A stretch of 64,000 nucleotides of DNA from an uncultured Lachnospiraceae bacterium. GTDB lineage: Bacteria; Bacillota; Clostridia; Lachnospirales; Lachnospiraceae. Under the pieces are notes generated by a model, which saw nothing but the letters and a program-made list of their open reading frames with translations, was not told the DNA's origin and did not search any database. How positions within the stretch are numbered: position 1 is the stretch's first letter; the number at the start of each line of letters is the position of its first letter. The stretch is taken from contig CABUPO010000009.1 of NCBI GenBank assembly GCA_902493385.1, forward strand, positions 32,899 to 96,898, read 5' to 3'. This document shows positions 18,050-27,089 of the stretch, in pieces. Both the position numbers and the translations under genes were made by a program.

Positions 18050-18290
18050 ATAAATCACAAAAACCGTTTCAATTTTATCATATCTCCACTTTAGCGCCTT
18101 AACCTCCATAATCCCCATATACATCGGTGCCGTGATTTTATCCCGGTCAATTAATGTGGAGTCAAACTCAAAACGCTCCAGAATCCAACTGCTTTCTTCA
18201 TCCACCCAGGCATACTATGGGGATTCTTTTAACAACTCATTCCTGCCCCCTCTTCAATTTCATCTACAATCTTTCCTAACTAATCGGCTA
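18050..18290 (-). pseudogene. Broken C-terminal fragment of an unrecognised gene
   Basis: On the minus strand a coding-like stretch reads AWVDEESSWILERFEFD, then STLIDRDKITAPMYMGIME, then VKALKWRYDKIETVF, before a stop. Upstream the frame is broken by a TAG and a frameshift (IVDEIEEGAGMS in one frame, NELLKESP in another). The amino-acid pattern looks like a real protein end, but I do not recognise the family. Confidence 0.4.
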
Positions 18291-18344
18291 TGTAATCATT
18301 CTTTATGACATAGTTATTATGTACAGCAGTTAAAGTAACATTTT

Positions 18345-18860
18345 TTAATTAAAATCCCATTTTTCTTCCATTTTAATGCCTTCGTTTTCGCAATACTTCA
18401 TTCCTAACTTTTTATACTCAGATACTTCCCAAATCATACGTTCAAAAGTTTCATCTAGTTCTCCACAAACTATCAATTTTAGTTCTTCACAAATTGCTTT
18501 ATTTTCATCCTTTTTCAATTCACAAATCGCATTGTATGGTTTATCCCCAGATTGTAAATAACCAAAAAACTGTCCTTCAAAATCTGGTATACTGACAATC
18601 ACTTGATTATTTTTTCCTTTTTCAGATTCTAGGAATATTTTTTCATTAATCGTCCACATAGGGTTTTTATTCCATTTATCTTTTCTTTTCACTTTAGGTG
18701 CATCTAAATCATGAATTACGATATAACTCATTCCAAAATGATTCAAAATTTTCTCAAACATAGGTATATTTGCCTTGCCACGACAATTCAAAATTGTAGT
18801 ATCTTCACACTTAACTTGCATATTCTCCATACTGCCACATCTTCCTTCCGCATTCCACAC
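18345..18860 (-). pseudogene. Truncated TOPRIM domain of an OLD-family nuclease
   Basis: The 171-residue reading frame matches only the C-terminal TOPRIM part of OLD-type (overcoming lysogenization defect) ATPase-nucleases: GKANIPMFEKILNHFGMSYI, then VIHDLDAPK with the metal-binding DLD, then a helical end. The whole N-terminal ABC ATPase is missing, and the predicted N-terminus (MWNAEGRCGSMENMQVK) lacks the usual glutamate strand. It is most likely a remnant of a defence gene. No ribosome site supports the ATG. Confidence 0.55.
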
Positions 18861-18932
18861 AATATCTTTATTGAAAATTCAATAAAAATTCGCACCAAAT
18901 ACAACCTTATACCTCAATGTTTTACTAACAAA

Positions 18933-19226
18933 CTACTTCACATATATCTGATTGAAAAGTTTATAGAACAAAATATAGCAAAAGAAACATATATTTTCAG
19001 TTCCATTTAAAACCTCTCCAGCCTTAATCTTAATTCTTCCTTCTACAATATTATCCATATATTCCTTTACTTGTCTTATTGGATTCTCTGTATCAGAATA
19101 ATTTGTTCGTCCTGGACGTTTAAATTCTATAATTGAAATATTACTAAACGGCTGTTCTTCTTCGTCTGTAAATGCAAGTTCGATTATAACACAAAATTGC
19201 ATATTTGTATATAGAAAAAAGAACAT
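18933..19226 (-). pseudogene. Fragment of an ATP-binding/PD-(D/E)xK-type defence protein
   Basis: Only the middle of this 97-residue frame looks like conserved protein: AFTDEEEQPFSNISIIEFKR followed by ENPIRQVKEYMDNI, a pattern seen near the nuclease-like end of large GHKL-ATPase proteins in bacterial defence loci (the E-x-K in IEFKRP is a possible catalytic pair). The ends are unrelated hydrophobic residues. A promoter-like TATAAT falls at its 5' edge. Read as a remnant, not a working gene. Confidence 0.4.
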
Positions 19227-19232
19227 TTGTTC
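19183..19232 (-). promoter_or_regulatory. Promoter with LexA-type palindrome (copy A)
   Basis: Leftward reading: GAACAAATGTTC (19232-19221), 9 nt, TATACA (19211-19206), 17 nt, TATAAT (19188-19183). The palindrome matches the Bacillus-type LexA consensus GAACRNRYGTTC. It now reads into defence-gene fragments, then the AlbA_2-domain gene and uvrB-uvrA. From 19233 to 19415 no gene or clear motif is seen. Confidence 0.6.
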
Positions 19233-19415
19233 TTAAATCATTACTAAACATATCGGTTTATCAAGTCAATATTTACTCACATCTATTTTTCAGCAAAAGC
19301 GTACAGAAGGTACTTATAAGATTATGCCGTTTGATATCCGGTAAACCATGCCTATTATCCGCATGTGAAGCACGAACCAATTACATACCAGGCTGTCTGA
19401 TAACAGTTAAGGTGT

Positions 19416-20591
19416 TCAAGGAGCGCTTTCATCTGCTCCCACATTCTCTTTCTTTTCTTTATATAATACTTCAACTGCGATAAATGATGTAATCGGCACG
19501 GTCAGAACGACTCCGGATGTACAGGCTATTCCCTGAAGTATCTCCATCACGATAGTATCTGTAGACAACAGCTGTGCAAACTGCATACTATTTGCCGCTA
19601 TCACAATAAGACTGACAAATGATCCTCCGACAAATGCAAGTATCAGAGTATTGGCCATTGTACCGATCATATCTTTTCCGATATTCATACCGGCAATGAA
19701 TAGCCTCTTTCTGCCAACACCTTCACTTATCTGTATCATCTCATAAATAGCTGATGTTATTGACATGGCAACATCCATTACCGCGCCGAGCGCCGCTATG
19801 AGTACTATACAGAATAATACGTTCTGCGGCTTAAGTCCGTGACTAAGATGTATGGCAACAAGAGTATCTGCGTCGTTAAAATTATATCCGTTCATATGAG
19901 TAAAATATGAGAAAATACCGTATATCACTCCTGAAAGCACAACACCCGAAAGTGTTGATGCTATCGCAACCAGAGTCTTCCGGCTGATACCGTTAAGAAA
20001 TACCAGAGTAGTTACAGTAATAAATATCGCACTCATTATAGCTATATACACCGGCGAGCTGCCGTGATATATGAGCGGCAGCGTAAAAGCCAGGATTGTA
20101 TATAGCGCTAATGAAAGCGATAATATCGTCATAATTCCTTTCTTTCTCCCTATTATAACAATAATAAGGAGAAAGAAGGCTATAAGAATATAAATTGCAG
20201 TTGGTCTGTAATATTGGAATATATGAAACGACGGTCCAAGATCCGTGTATTCATTTTCATTAATTCCAACAAGTACAGTATCTCCTTTGTGAAGCAATAT
20301 ATGGTGCGTTGAGGAAACGTAATTGGTCATCTCTATTTCTTCTCCCCTGTGCTTTCCACGGAGGATCTTAACCAACACCTGCTGCTGTCCTATCTGACCG
20401 CCTTCCTTGGAGCTGTCATCAAAAAGATTGTTCTCAAGTACTTTCTGCACCTTGCCTTTGACATATTTCATCTCGTCGGCCTTTCCCTGATCAGCCGAAT
20501 ATGTATGCGTACAGTTATATACAATCGTATATACAAAAAATAAGATTATTACCGTTATGAAAATGATATATGCCGTTTTTTTATTTTTCAT
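19416..20591 (-). CDS. YibE/F family integral membrane protein
   Basis: A 391-residue membrane protein with an N-terminal anchor (AYIIFITVIILFFVYTIVY), an extracytoplasmic domain of about 100 residues and then about seven to eight membrane segments, matching the YibE/F-like family of unknown, possibly transport-related, function. Conserved polar motif GRKKGIMTILSLSLALY and the glycine-rich GAVMDVAMSIT are visible. It starts 9 nt after the phosphatase stop, so the two are probably cotranscribed. Confidence 0.85.
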   Translation of the reverse strand: MKNKKTAYIIFITVIILFFVYTIVYNCTHTYSADQGKADEMKYVKGKVQKVLENNLFDDSSKEGGQIGQQQVLVKILRGKHRGEEIEMTNYVSSTHHILLHKGDTVLVGINENEYTDLGPSFHIFQYYRPTAIYILIAFFLLIIVIIGRKKGIMTILSLSLALYTILAFTLPLIYHGSSPVYIAIMSAIFITVTTLVFLNGISRKTLVAIASTLSGVVLSGVIYGIFSYFTHMNGYNFNDADTLVAIHLSHGLKPQNVLFCIVLIAALGAVMDVAMSITSAIYEMIQISEGVGRKRLFIAGMNIGKDMIGTMANTLILAFVGGSFVSLIVIAANSMQFAQLLSTDTIVMEILQGIACTSGVVLTVPITSFIAVEVLYKEKKENVGADESAP

Positions 20592-20600
20592 ATTGTTTCA

Positions 20601-22823
20601 CTATTTTCCTTTTGCCTTGACAACAACCTTAATCTTCAGACTCTTTTTTGAGCCGTCTGCTGCCTTTACTGTTATAGTAGCCTTACCGGGCTTAACTGCT
20701 GTTATCTTTCCTTTTGCTGAAACCTTCGCAACCTTTTTGTTGGAGGTTTTATATTTAAGCTTCTTATTAGAAGCGTCGGCAGGTTTAACCTTTACTTTGA
20801 GTGTGTACTTTGCTTTTGCCTTTAATGTTATCTTCTTCTTGCTTACAGACAGCTTCCTGACAAGCTTTGCAGCAGGCGTCTCAGGCTTCTGACCATCGTT
20901 TGGTGTTACTGTTGTTTTACCTGTGTCATCAGGTTCTGTCTTAGCAGCGCCCTTAACACCCAAAGCATACGTGCCTGTTTTGGAAGTCTTGAATGTAACT
21001 CCAAGCTTTCCGTCTTTGTTCATAAGCTGTGCAGCAATCTTAACTGCTTTGCCTGAATCATCCAGTGTATACACTGCATATGGTTTATCTGCAGATGCTC
21101 CGAGACCCTCGGGAAATTTAATAAACACATCAGCTGCTTCCCTGAATGTCATGTCGTTTCCGCACCAATCGGTCTTTACATCAAGTGCTGAACTATTGAT
21201 ATTAGCTCCTGTAAATAAAGGATCGTTCTCAAGCGCGCTTTGCAAGGTGTTGTACTCATTGCCTGTCGTAACAGGTTTCACATCAATACTTACCTGATCC
21301 TGTGAGAATACGTTCGGTACCGAGAATACAGTTACACCGTATTCATCATTGCTGATATTCTTCTCTGATCCCATATACTTCGCATCACTGTTCTTGTGTA
21401 TCGTAAGCTCATCAACAACTGTCATTGAACCTTCTGTACCGGTGTATCTGCTGTCTTCAGCAGTACGGTATGTTGTCATATGAAGTGTAGTCTCATATGG
21501 ATCGGTCGTTATATCGATATTCGAGATGTTCGGCGTATACTGCTGCTCCATAAAATCAAGATAATCATAATCTATCTTAACCGTATCATTGTATAATACA
21601 CCACTTGCTGTATTACCCGTAACATAGAATATTCCATCCGGATCTGTGAATTCATTCTGACCCTTTGTATCCAAATCGGCGCTCGTTCCATGCATGAGAT
21701 AAGATCTGCTGTAATGATGCTCATGTGCATTAAGCACAAGATCGATTCCGTACTCATAATCAATATCATCAAGCAATGGTATAAGTGTGTTTCTCATTGT
21801 TCTTGTTGATTCCTCGGTAGCATGCCAGCCTGCACTGAACAATGCTTCATGGAATACTATTATATGCCAGTCAGTATCAGGATTAGCCTCAATAGCTTCC
21901 CTGATGAAATCCACATGCTGGTCAACATATTTTAAAGCGGAATTAACGTCGTTTCTTACGCTCATTGTAAGATGAACGAACAGGGCATTGTTGTATGTAT
22001 ACCAGTAATCGCCCGGCGTATTAACATATGATCCTATGTCAGTCTGATTAGGATGATTGAAATGTTCATCAAACGGAATACCCGATGTATGCTGGTCATG
22101 ATTTCCTACCGTTGTTCCTATAGCAAGATTTCTAAGTCCTTCAGGCTCAAGGAATCCATGAATATACTGATATTCATTACCGCCTCCGTCATGCGCAAGG
22201 TCTCCTCCTACTACCATAAGTGAAGAATCGGGATTGACATCTCGAATCTTATCTACAGTGCTCTCCCAGCGCTCAACGACATCATTCTTCTGTCCATACG
22301 GATTGTTAAGCTGAGGGTCACATGCATAGTAGAAGCTCCATTTTGGAATTGTTCCCTTTGATTCATAGTCATATGCAGGTGAATATGTATCTCCGTTTCC
22401 TACTCTGTATACATATTCAGTACCCGGCTTAAGTCCCGAAACTGTGGCCTTATTAATTGTATAGGAAGCATAATTACTGCTGTTTCCGCTTGTATAGCGC
22501 ACAGGTTCTCTGTCAGCCTCCGCCGTAAACTGAACTTCTTTTGGAAATCCGTCATCATCAAGAAGAGACGCATCATCAGTTTTTTCGGCAACATAAACAG
22601 TTCCGTCTTCTCCGGTATCATCGTACCATGTAAAATTAATCTCCGTTTCATCTGTTCCCACATTGAGCGCTACCGCCTGAATATGCGAGCCGTCATCTAT
22701 AACTGCAGCATTATTGACTGCCTTGTTATTGTCAGAACCAAGCATCTGCAGCTCATACGGCATTGTTACAATGAGTGCTGCGACAGCAAATGCCATCATA
22801 CGTTTAAATATCTTTCTTATCAT
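20601..22823 (-). CDS. Secreted purple-acid-phosphatase-type metallophosphoesterase with Ig-like domain
   Basis: A 740-residue exported phosphatase: signal peptide (residues 1-30), a fibronectin-like purple acid phosphatase N-terminal domain (about 50-150), a calcineurin-like domain (about 155-430) with GGDLAHDGG, GNHDQH, HEALF and NAHEHHYSR metal ligands, a linker domain, and a C-terminal Big_2 Ig-like repeat (KKITLKAKAKYTLKVKV..KPGKATITVKA). Such enzymes release phosphate from organic esters outside the cell. The very Lys-rich C-terminus may hold it at the cell wall. The promoter at 22934-22983 precedes it. Confidence 0.9.
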   Translation of the reverse strand: MIRKIFKRMMAFAVAALIVTMPYELQMLGSDNNKAVNNAAVIDDGSHIQAVALNVGTDETEINFTWYDDTGEDGTVYVAEKTDDASLLDDDGFPKEVQFTAEADREPVRYTSGNSSNYASYTINKATVSGLKPGTEYVYRVGNGDTYSPAYDYESKGTIPKWSFYYACDPQLNNPYGQKNDVVERWESTVDKIRDVNPDSSLMVVGGDLAHDGGGNEYQYIHGFLEPEGLRNLAIGTTVGNHDQHTSGIPFDEHFNHPNQTDIGSYVNTPGDYWYTYNNALFVHLTMSVRNDVNSALKYVDQHVDFIREAIEANPDTDWHIIVFHEALFSAGWHATEESTRTMRNTLIPLLDDIDYEYGIDLVLNAHEHHYSRSYLMHGTSADLDTKGQNEFTDPDGIFYVTGNTASGVLYNDTVKIDYDYLDFMEQQYTPNISNIDITTDPYETTLHMTTYRTAEDSRYTGTEGSMTVVDELTIHKNSDAKYMGSEKNISNDEYGVTVFSVPNVFSQDQVSIDVKPVTTGNEYNTLQSALENDPLFTGANINSSALDVKTDWCGNDMTFREAADVFIKFPEGLGASADKPYAVYTLDDSGKAVKIAAQLMNKDGKLGVTFKTSKTGTYALGVKGAAKTEPDDTGKTTVTPNDGQKPETPAAKLVRKLSVSKKKITLKAKAKYTLKVKVKPADASNKKLKYKTSNKKVAKVSAKGKITAVKPGKATITVKAADGSKKSLKIKVVVKAKGK

Positions 22824-22867
22824 AAATCATTCTTTTCCTTTCATAACCGTTATCCGGTGTTATGGCA

Positions 22868-22889
22868 GATTTACCATCTCAGGCAAATC
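22868..22889 (-). other. Hairpin in the phosphatase leader
   Basis: In the 110-nt leader between the -10 and the phosphatase start, an 8-bp stem forms with a 6-nt loop (GATTTGCC/GGTAAATC, one G-U). It is not a terminator, having no T-run. I did not recognise a known riboswitch. Confidence 0.35.
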
Positions 22890-22933
22890 CCAAAGCATAT
22901 ACTACTGTCTCCTCTTTTATAAACGTGTACATT

Positions 22934-22983
22934 ATTATAACATGAAAAAATTTATTTGTACAGAAAAATGTGAACATTTGTTC
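22934..22983 (-). promoter_or_regulatory. Promoter with LexA-type palindrome (copy B)
   Basis: Leftward reading: GAACAAATGTTC (22983-22972), 9 nt, TGTACA (22962-22957), 17 nt, TATAAT (22939-22934). The palindrome-to-promoter distance (32 nt to the -10) and a TACAAATA block are the same as in the copy at 19183-19232. It should drive the phosphatase and YibE/F genes. Confidence 0.65.
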
Positions 22984-23002
22984 TTAAAGATACAGAAGCG
23001 CA

Positions 23003-23305
23003 CTAAACCATCGCCTTTAACAATTCAATTAAAGCTTTACGCTGCTCATGCGTTATCAGAGACCAATACTCAAGCAATATTGATTGTTCTTTAGAAAGCG
23101 ATACCATATCATTCTCACTAAAAAATTGAGATAAAGTAATTCCAAAGGCATCACACAGTATTTCCAGGGTAGGTATCCCCGGAATAGTATTACGATGATA
23201 AATATTTGCAATAGTTGAAGGTGCAAGGCCTGATTCCTTAACTAAACGGTATTCTGTCCAGCCCCGCTCTTCTGCCATATGCTTTATTCTATCAGTTATA
23301 TTCAT
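23003..23305 (-). CDS. XRE-family transcriptional regulator
   Basis: A 100-residue regulator with an HTH at about residues 5-60 (RGWTEYRLVKESGLAPSTIA, then IPTLEILCDAFGITLSQFF) and a helical tail (EYWSLITHEQRKALIELLKAM) typical of small clostridial Cro/CI-type proteins. ATG 23305 follows GGCGGTG; a longer frame to 23341 has no such site. It is divergent from the diguanylate cyclase and may control it or the phosphatase; its target is unknown. Confidence 0.8.
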   Translation of the reverse strand: MNITDRIKHMAEERGWTEYRLVKESGLAPSTIANIYHRNTIPGIPTLEILCDAFGITLSQFFSENDMVSLSKEQSILLEYWSLITHEQRKALIELLKAMV

Positions 23306-23484
23306 ATAAACACCGCCTTTGAGAGTTATTTTATTTCTCAATGAAGTGCAAAAACAGAACTTGTTTGAGCTGTAAAATCACTCTCAATTTAGTATACTGT
23401 TAAACAGTATCAAAAAAATTTGATTATATTATTCATAAGAGCTATAATTGAGTGTTGTAGTTATGTGTTACAGGGAGGTTCCAC

Positions 23485-25392
23485 ATGCATACGCTGAAAA
23501 CAATGATTAACAGATATATACAAAAAGTAACATTTATCCTTGTAATAGTAATACTTGCTATTATTACTGTTTTACAATTAATCAATGAACAGATACGGGC
23601 CCGCGAGAGCGCCGCAAGAATATTTTCACAAACCGAGCAGTTATTGGCTGAAAACCAAAAGGAACTTACTGAGGTTGAAGCTGAATACAAACAGACATGT
23701 CTGTATAATGCAGAAACTATTGCACGCATTATCGAAAGCGACCCGGATGTATTGAATAGTATCGATGAATTAAAAGAAATTGCAAAACTGGTAGAGGTTG
23801 ACGAAATACACATATTTGATCAGACAGGACGCATATTTACCGGAACACATCCTGAATATTATAATTATACTTTTGATTCCGGCGAACAGATGAGTTTCTT
23901 TAAGCCAATGCTGGAGGATAAATCATTACAGCTTGTACAGGATATTATGCCAAATACTGCCGAATCAAAAATGATGCAGTATTCCGCTCTCTGGAGCAAT
24001 GATGAAAAATACATTATACAGGTAGGTATGGAACCAATTAACATAATGAAGCTAACGAAAAAGAATGAATTATCATATATATTCTCTTTGTTCCGTGTTA
24101 ATTCCGAAGCAGATTATTATGCTGTTGATGAAGAAAGCGGGAACATTGTCGGTTCCTCTAATTCAGATTACACAGGAAAGAGCATTACAGAAATAGGTTT
24201 AAAGCTTGATAAGATAACGGGCAGCAAAAACGGATTCCACGCCAAGGTTGACGGACGCTATTCATTTTGCGTATTCAGTAAAATGGGAACCAATTATTTT
24301 GGCCGTATTGTTTCATGCAGGCGTTTGTATCAGCGGATTCCGACCCTGGTCATTTATCTTGCACTGGGCCTTGCCGCGATTACGATTATACTGAATTATG
24401 CTGTCATAAAATACATGAACAGATATGTCGTAGGCTGTATCAATGATGTGAATAAAAAGCTTAAAATAATTGCTAATGGCAATTTTGACGAAACTGTTGA
24501 TATCCAAAGCAGTAAAGAGCTTTCTGATTTAAGCAGATACATTAACGCTATGGTAAAAAGCCTGTTAAAAAATAACAAGAAAATGTCCTATGTGCTTAGT
24601 AAAACGAATATGTATATTGGCGCATATGAATATAATATAAACATGAAAAAAGTTCGTTTTACAGAATATATTCCAAAGATATTTTCACTGAATAATACAG
24701 AAGCCGAACAGCTATCCTGTAATCAGGAAATGTTCAGGGAATTTATTGATAATGTACGCAGAAATCCTATATCAGACGAGCCGGGCGTATTTGGGTCCGG
24801 CAGCCATCCTGAACGATATATAAAAATTGAGGAGCTCAATGAAAACGATGAAATATTCGGTGTCGCAATTGATGTTACAGAAGATATCCTGAAGCGCAGA
24901 ACACTGGAAGCAGAAAGGGATATTGATCCTTTAACAGGCTTATATAACAGACGCGGCATGGAAATAAGGCTTTCTCCGTTATTAAGCAGGCCAGAGGAGC
25001 TTGGCTACAGCGCGTTAGTTATAATAGATGCCGACGGATTAAAAACAATAAATGATACATATGGCCATGAATCAGGAGATATATATCTTAAGAAGCTTGC
25101 CGGAGCAATCAGGAATTTCGGTATTAAATCAAGCTTATCCGCACGCTTTGGCGGAGATGAATTTCTATTATTCCTGTATGGATATGAGGACCATGAAGAG
25201 CTTATGAATACTCTTAATACGCTTAAATATATACAAAACAACAGCCTGGCACATATTAGTGCGAATCTGAATGTTCCTCTCAGATTTTCGTTTGGTTACT
25301 GTACAACAGAGAGTACCCTGGAGTATCCAAAGCTTTTTAAAACAGCTGACAAAATGATGTATGAGAATAAACGCCGCCGTAAATTAAAATAG
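23485..25392 (+). CDS. Membrane-bound diguanylate cyclase with sensor domain
   Basis: A 635-residue protein making the second messenger c-di-GMP. Two membrane segments (about residues 14-32 and 285-312) flank an extracytoplasmic Cache-like sensor; then a HAMP-like segment, a short PAS-like region (residues 370-470) and a GGDEF domain from DPLTGLYNRRG to the end, with an intact GGDEF at 556-560. The RxxD inhibitory site that normally precedes GGDEF by five residues is missing, so product inhibition is probably weak. Its 3' end overlaps the convergent amidase by 9 nt. Confidence 0.92.
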   Translation: MHTLKTMINRYIQKVTFILVIVILAIITVLQLINEQIRARESAARIFSQTEQLLAENQKELTEVEAEYKQTCLYNAETIARIIESDPDVLNSIDELKEIAKLVEVDEIHIFDQTGRIFTGTHPEYYNYTFDSGEQMSFFKPMLEDKSLQLVQDIMPNTAESKMMQYSALWSNDEKYIIQVGMEPINIMKLTKKNELSYIFSLFRVNSEADYYAVDEESGNIVGSSNSDYTGKSITEIGLKLDKITGSKNGFHAKVDGRYSFCVFSKMGTNYFGRIVSCRRLYQRIPTLVIYLALGLAAITIILNYAVIKYMNRYVVGCINDVNKKLKIIANGNFDETVDIQSSKELSDLSRYINAMVKSLLKNNKKMSYVLSKTNMYIGAYEYNINMKKVRFTEYIPKIFSLNNTEAEQLSCNQEMFREFIDNVRRNPISDEPGVFGSGSHPERYIKIEELNENDEIFGVAIDVTEDILKRRTLEAERDIDPLTGLYNRRGMEIRLSPLLSRPEELGYSALVIIDADGLKTINDTYGHESGDIYLKKLAGAIRNFGIKSSLSARFGGDEFLLFLYGYEDHEELMNTLNTLKYIQNNSLAHISANLNVPLRFSFGYCTTESTLEYPKLFKTADKMMYENKRRRKLK

Positions 25393-26157
25393 CACATTCT
25401 GGTTATGCTTACATTGCATTATGCCTCTCACAATATCCTCTGCAAGCTGCTTTTGGTAATCGTCGTCCGCAAGCTTTTTCCTTTCATCTTTATTCGACAG
25501 GTATCCCAGCTCAATAAGCACTGCAGGGCTTATTGTGTTTCTGAGCACAAAAAAATCCTCTTCGCGCACGCCGCGAATCGTATAGCGCCCGGCCTGTTCA
25601 AGATAATCGACTATACTGTCGGCGTACTCCATGCTGTCGCATCTGCCCTCCATGTAATAGCATTCAAATCCACGTATCTGCGAATCATATTCATAATAAT
25701 TACAATGTATGCTTACAAACAAATCTGCACCCTCGTTATTAGCAATATCCGTACGCTTTTTAAGCTTCATAAAAGTATCGTCTCTTCTTGTAAGAATAAC
25801 ATGAATCCCTTCATCTTCTAACATTTCATTCATGTAATTAACAACAGACATCGCGATATCCTTTTCATATACATCACCAAAATGGGTACCTTCGTCCTTT
25901 CCTCCGTGTCCGGCATCAAGCATAATAATAAAATCATCATCGCAGCCGTCGCCCGGCAAAAGGCCACTATTATATTTCTGCTCTTTATCAGACGCATTTT
26001 TATACGATTTTTTCTCATCTGAAAAACCCGTTTCAGCCGAAACTTCGTCCGCATTGCTTCGGTTATCCTTTATCCCTGCAATTATGCACAGCATTATTAC
26101 AAATAAAATGACACATATAAAAAATAATATCAATATAACATTATTGTATTTTCTCAT
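25384..26157 (-). CDS. N-acetylmuramoyl-L-alanine amidase (Amidase_3)
   Basis: A 257-residue peptidoglycan amidase that cuts the bond between MurNAc and the stem peptide. An N-terminal membrane anchor (residues 7-28) is followed by a linker and the zinc-dependent domain with DAGHGGKDEG (His ligand and Glu), FVSIHCNYYE (His) and VLIELGYLSN (catalytic Glu). GGGAGAA lies 6 nt before the ATG. It is monocistronic by appearance. Confidence 0.92.
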   Translation of the reverse strand: MRKYNNVILILFFICVILFVIMLCIIAGIKDNRSNADEVSAETGFSDEKKSYKNASDKEQKYNSGLLPGDGCDDDFIIMLDAGHGGKDEGTHFGDVYEKDIAMSVVNYMNEMLEDEGIHVILTRRDDTFMKLKKRTDIANNEGADLFVSIHCNYYEYDSQIRGFECYYMEGRCDSMEYADSIVDYLEQAGRYTIRGVREEDFFVLRNTISPAVLIELGYLSNKDERKKLADDDYQKQLAEDIVRGIMQCKHNQNVLF

Positions 26158-26249
26158 TGGTATTCTCCCTCACTATACTTATCTGCGCCGCTTTGCCGCT
26201 TCTCAAATATAATAGCAGGAAGATGTTTCATACTGTTTATAAAGATGTC

Positions 26250-27089
26250 TCATAATTGTAAAGAATATGATACCATATAGCTTGCATCACTGCTCATATA
26301 AACACTTGCGGAATTATCAAGAGCTACTTTACTTTTCGACTCTGCATAAACTGCTTCACTGTAACAGATATTGGCAAATATATCTGTATTTTCTATACCT
26401 ACAGTCAGACTGTCGTCCGTATAATCACAAACCGATACCTCTGCTTCGGAAATTCCAGACAGCTCTACAAATTCAGTAATACTGTCATAGTAATTTTGTG
26501 CAAGCATACTTTCGTCTCTTTCATTGTATAAATATACAATATCTGCATTCCACACTTTAGAAGTTACTGCATTTATGTCCAAAGTAATATTTGCTTCCTC
26601 CGTATACAGAGCAATTCTCCAAAAGCTGTAATATGGAGCAATCTTTCCCACATTCTCTTTTGATAAAGTAACCGCATAGAGCATCGCGTTTACATAATTT
26701 AATGCAACGCCTTTTTTTTCTGTCACAGTTATATTCATTTTCTTTAACCAGTCATACCCTGCCTTAATTGCTTCATTCATAGAAATCTGCCCTTCAACCG
26801 GGTCATGCACAACCTCTTTTCCTTCATTCCTGCATATAAGCACCGACTGCATATCCTCTGTTGTAAGCTCATAGATTTCATCAGCCTCTTCATTCTGCTG
26901 TGCATTTTCTCTGTCCTCAAGAAGCTCTTTAAGCGGCATAACAGGCGATTCCACAGCAGCTTTTCCTTCTTCCGTAAGAAGCTTTCTTTTCTGATATCCT
27001 AAAAACTCGTTAAATATATACATATTTCCGAATACAAACGCTACGGCAAGCAGTAAAGACATTACCGTATATATACATTTATTAAGCAT
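26250..27089 (-). CDS. Membrane-anchored extracytoplasmic protein of a two-component operon
   Basis: A 279-residue protein with one N-terminal membrane helix (residues 4-25) and an exposed remainder without cysteine motifs. The arrangement, third after a response regulator and histidine kinase with its ATG inside the kinase's last codons (AATGCTTAA), suggests an accessory protein for that kinase, as YycI/YycH-like proteins are, but I cannot show homology. GGGAGG precedes the ATG. Confidence 0.65.
   Translation of the reverse strand: MLNKCIYTVMSLLLAVAFVFGNMYIFNEFLGYQKRKLLTEEGKAAVESPVMPLKELLEDRENAQQNEEADEIYELTTEDMQSVLICRNEGKEVVHDPVEGQISMNEAIKAGYDWLKKMNITVTEKKGVALNYVNAMLYAVTLSKENVGKIAPYYSFWRIALYTEEANITLDINAVTSKVWNADIVYLYNERDESMLAQNYYDSITEFVELSGISEAEVSVCDYTDDSLTVGIENTDIFANICYSEAVYAESKSKVALDNSASVYMSSDASYMVSYSLQL

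Noticed and set aside
22868..22960. Riboswitch before the phosphatase gene
   Set aside because: Only one short hairpin; no match to riboswitch consensus that I can recognise.
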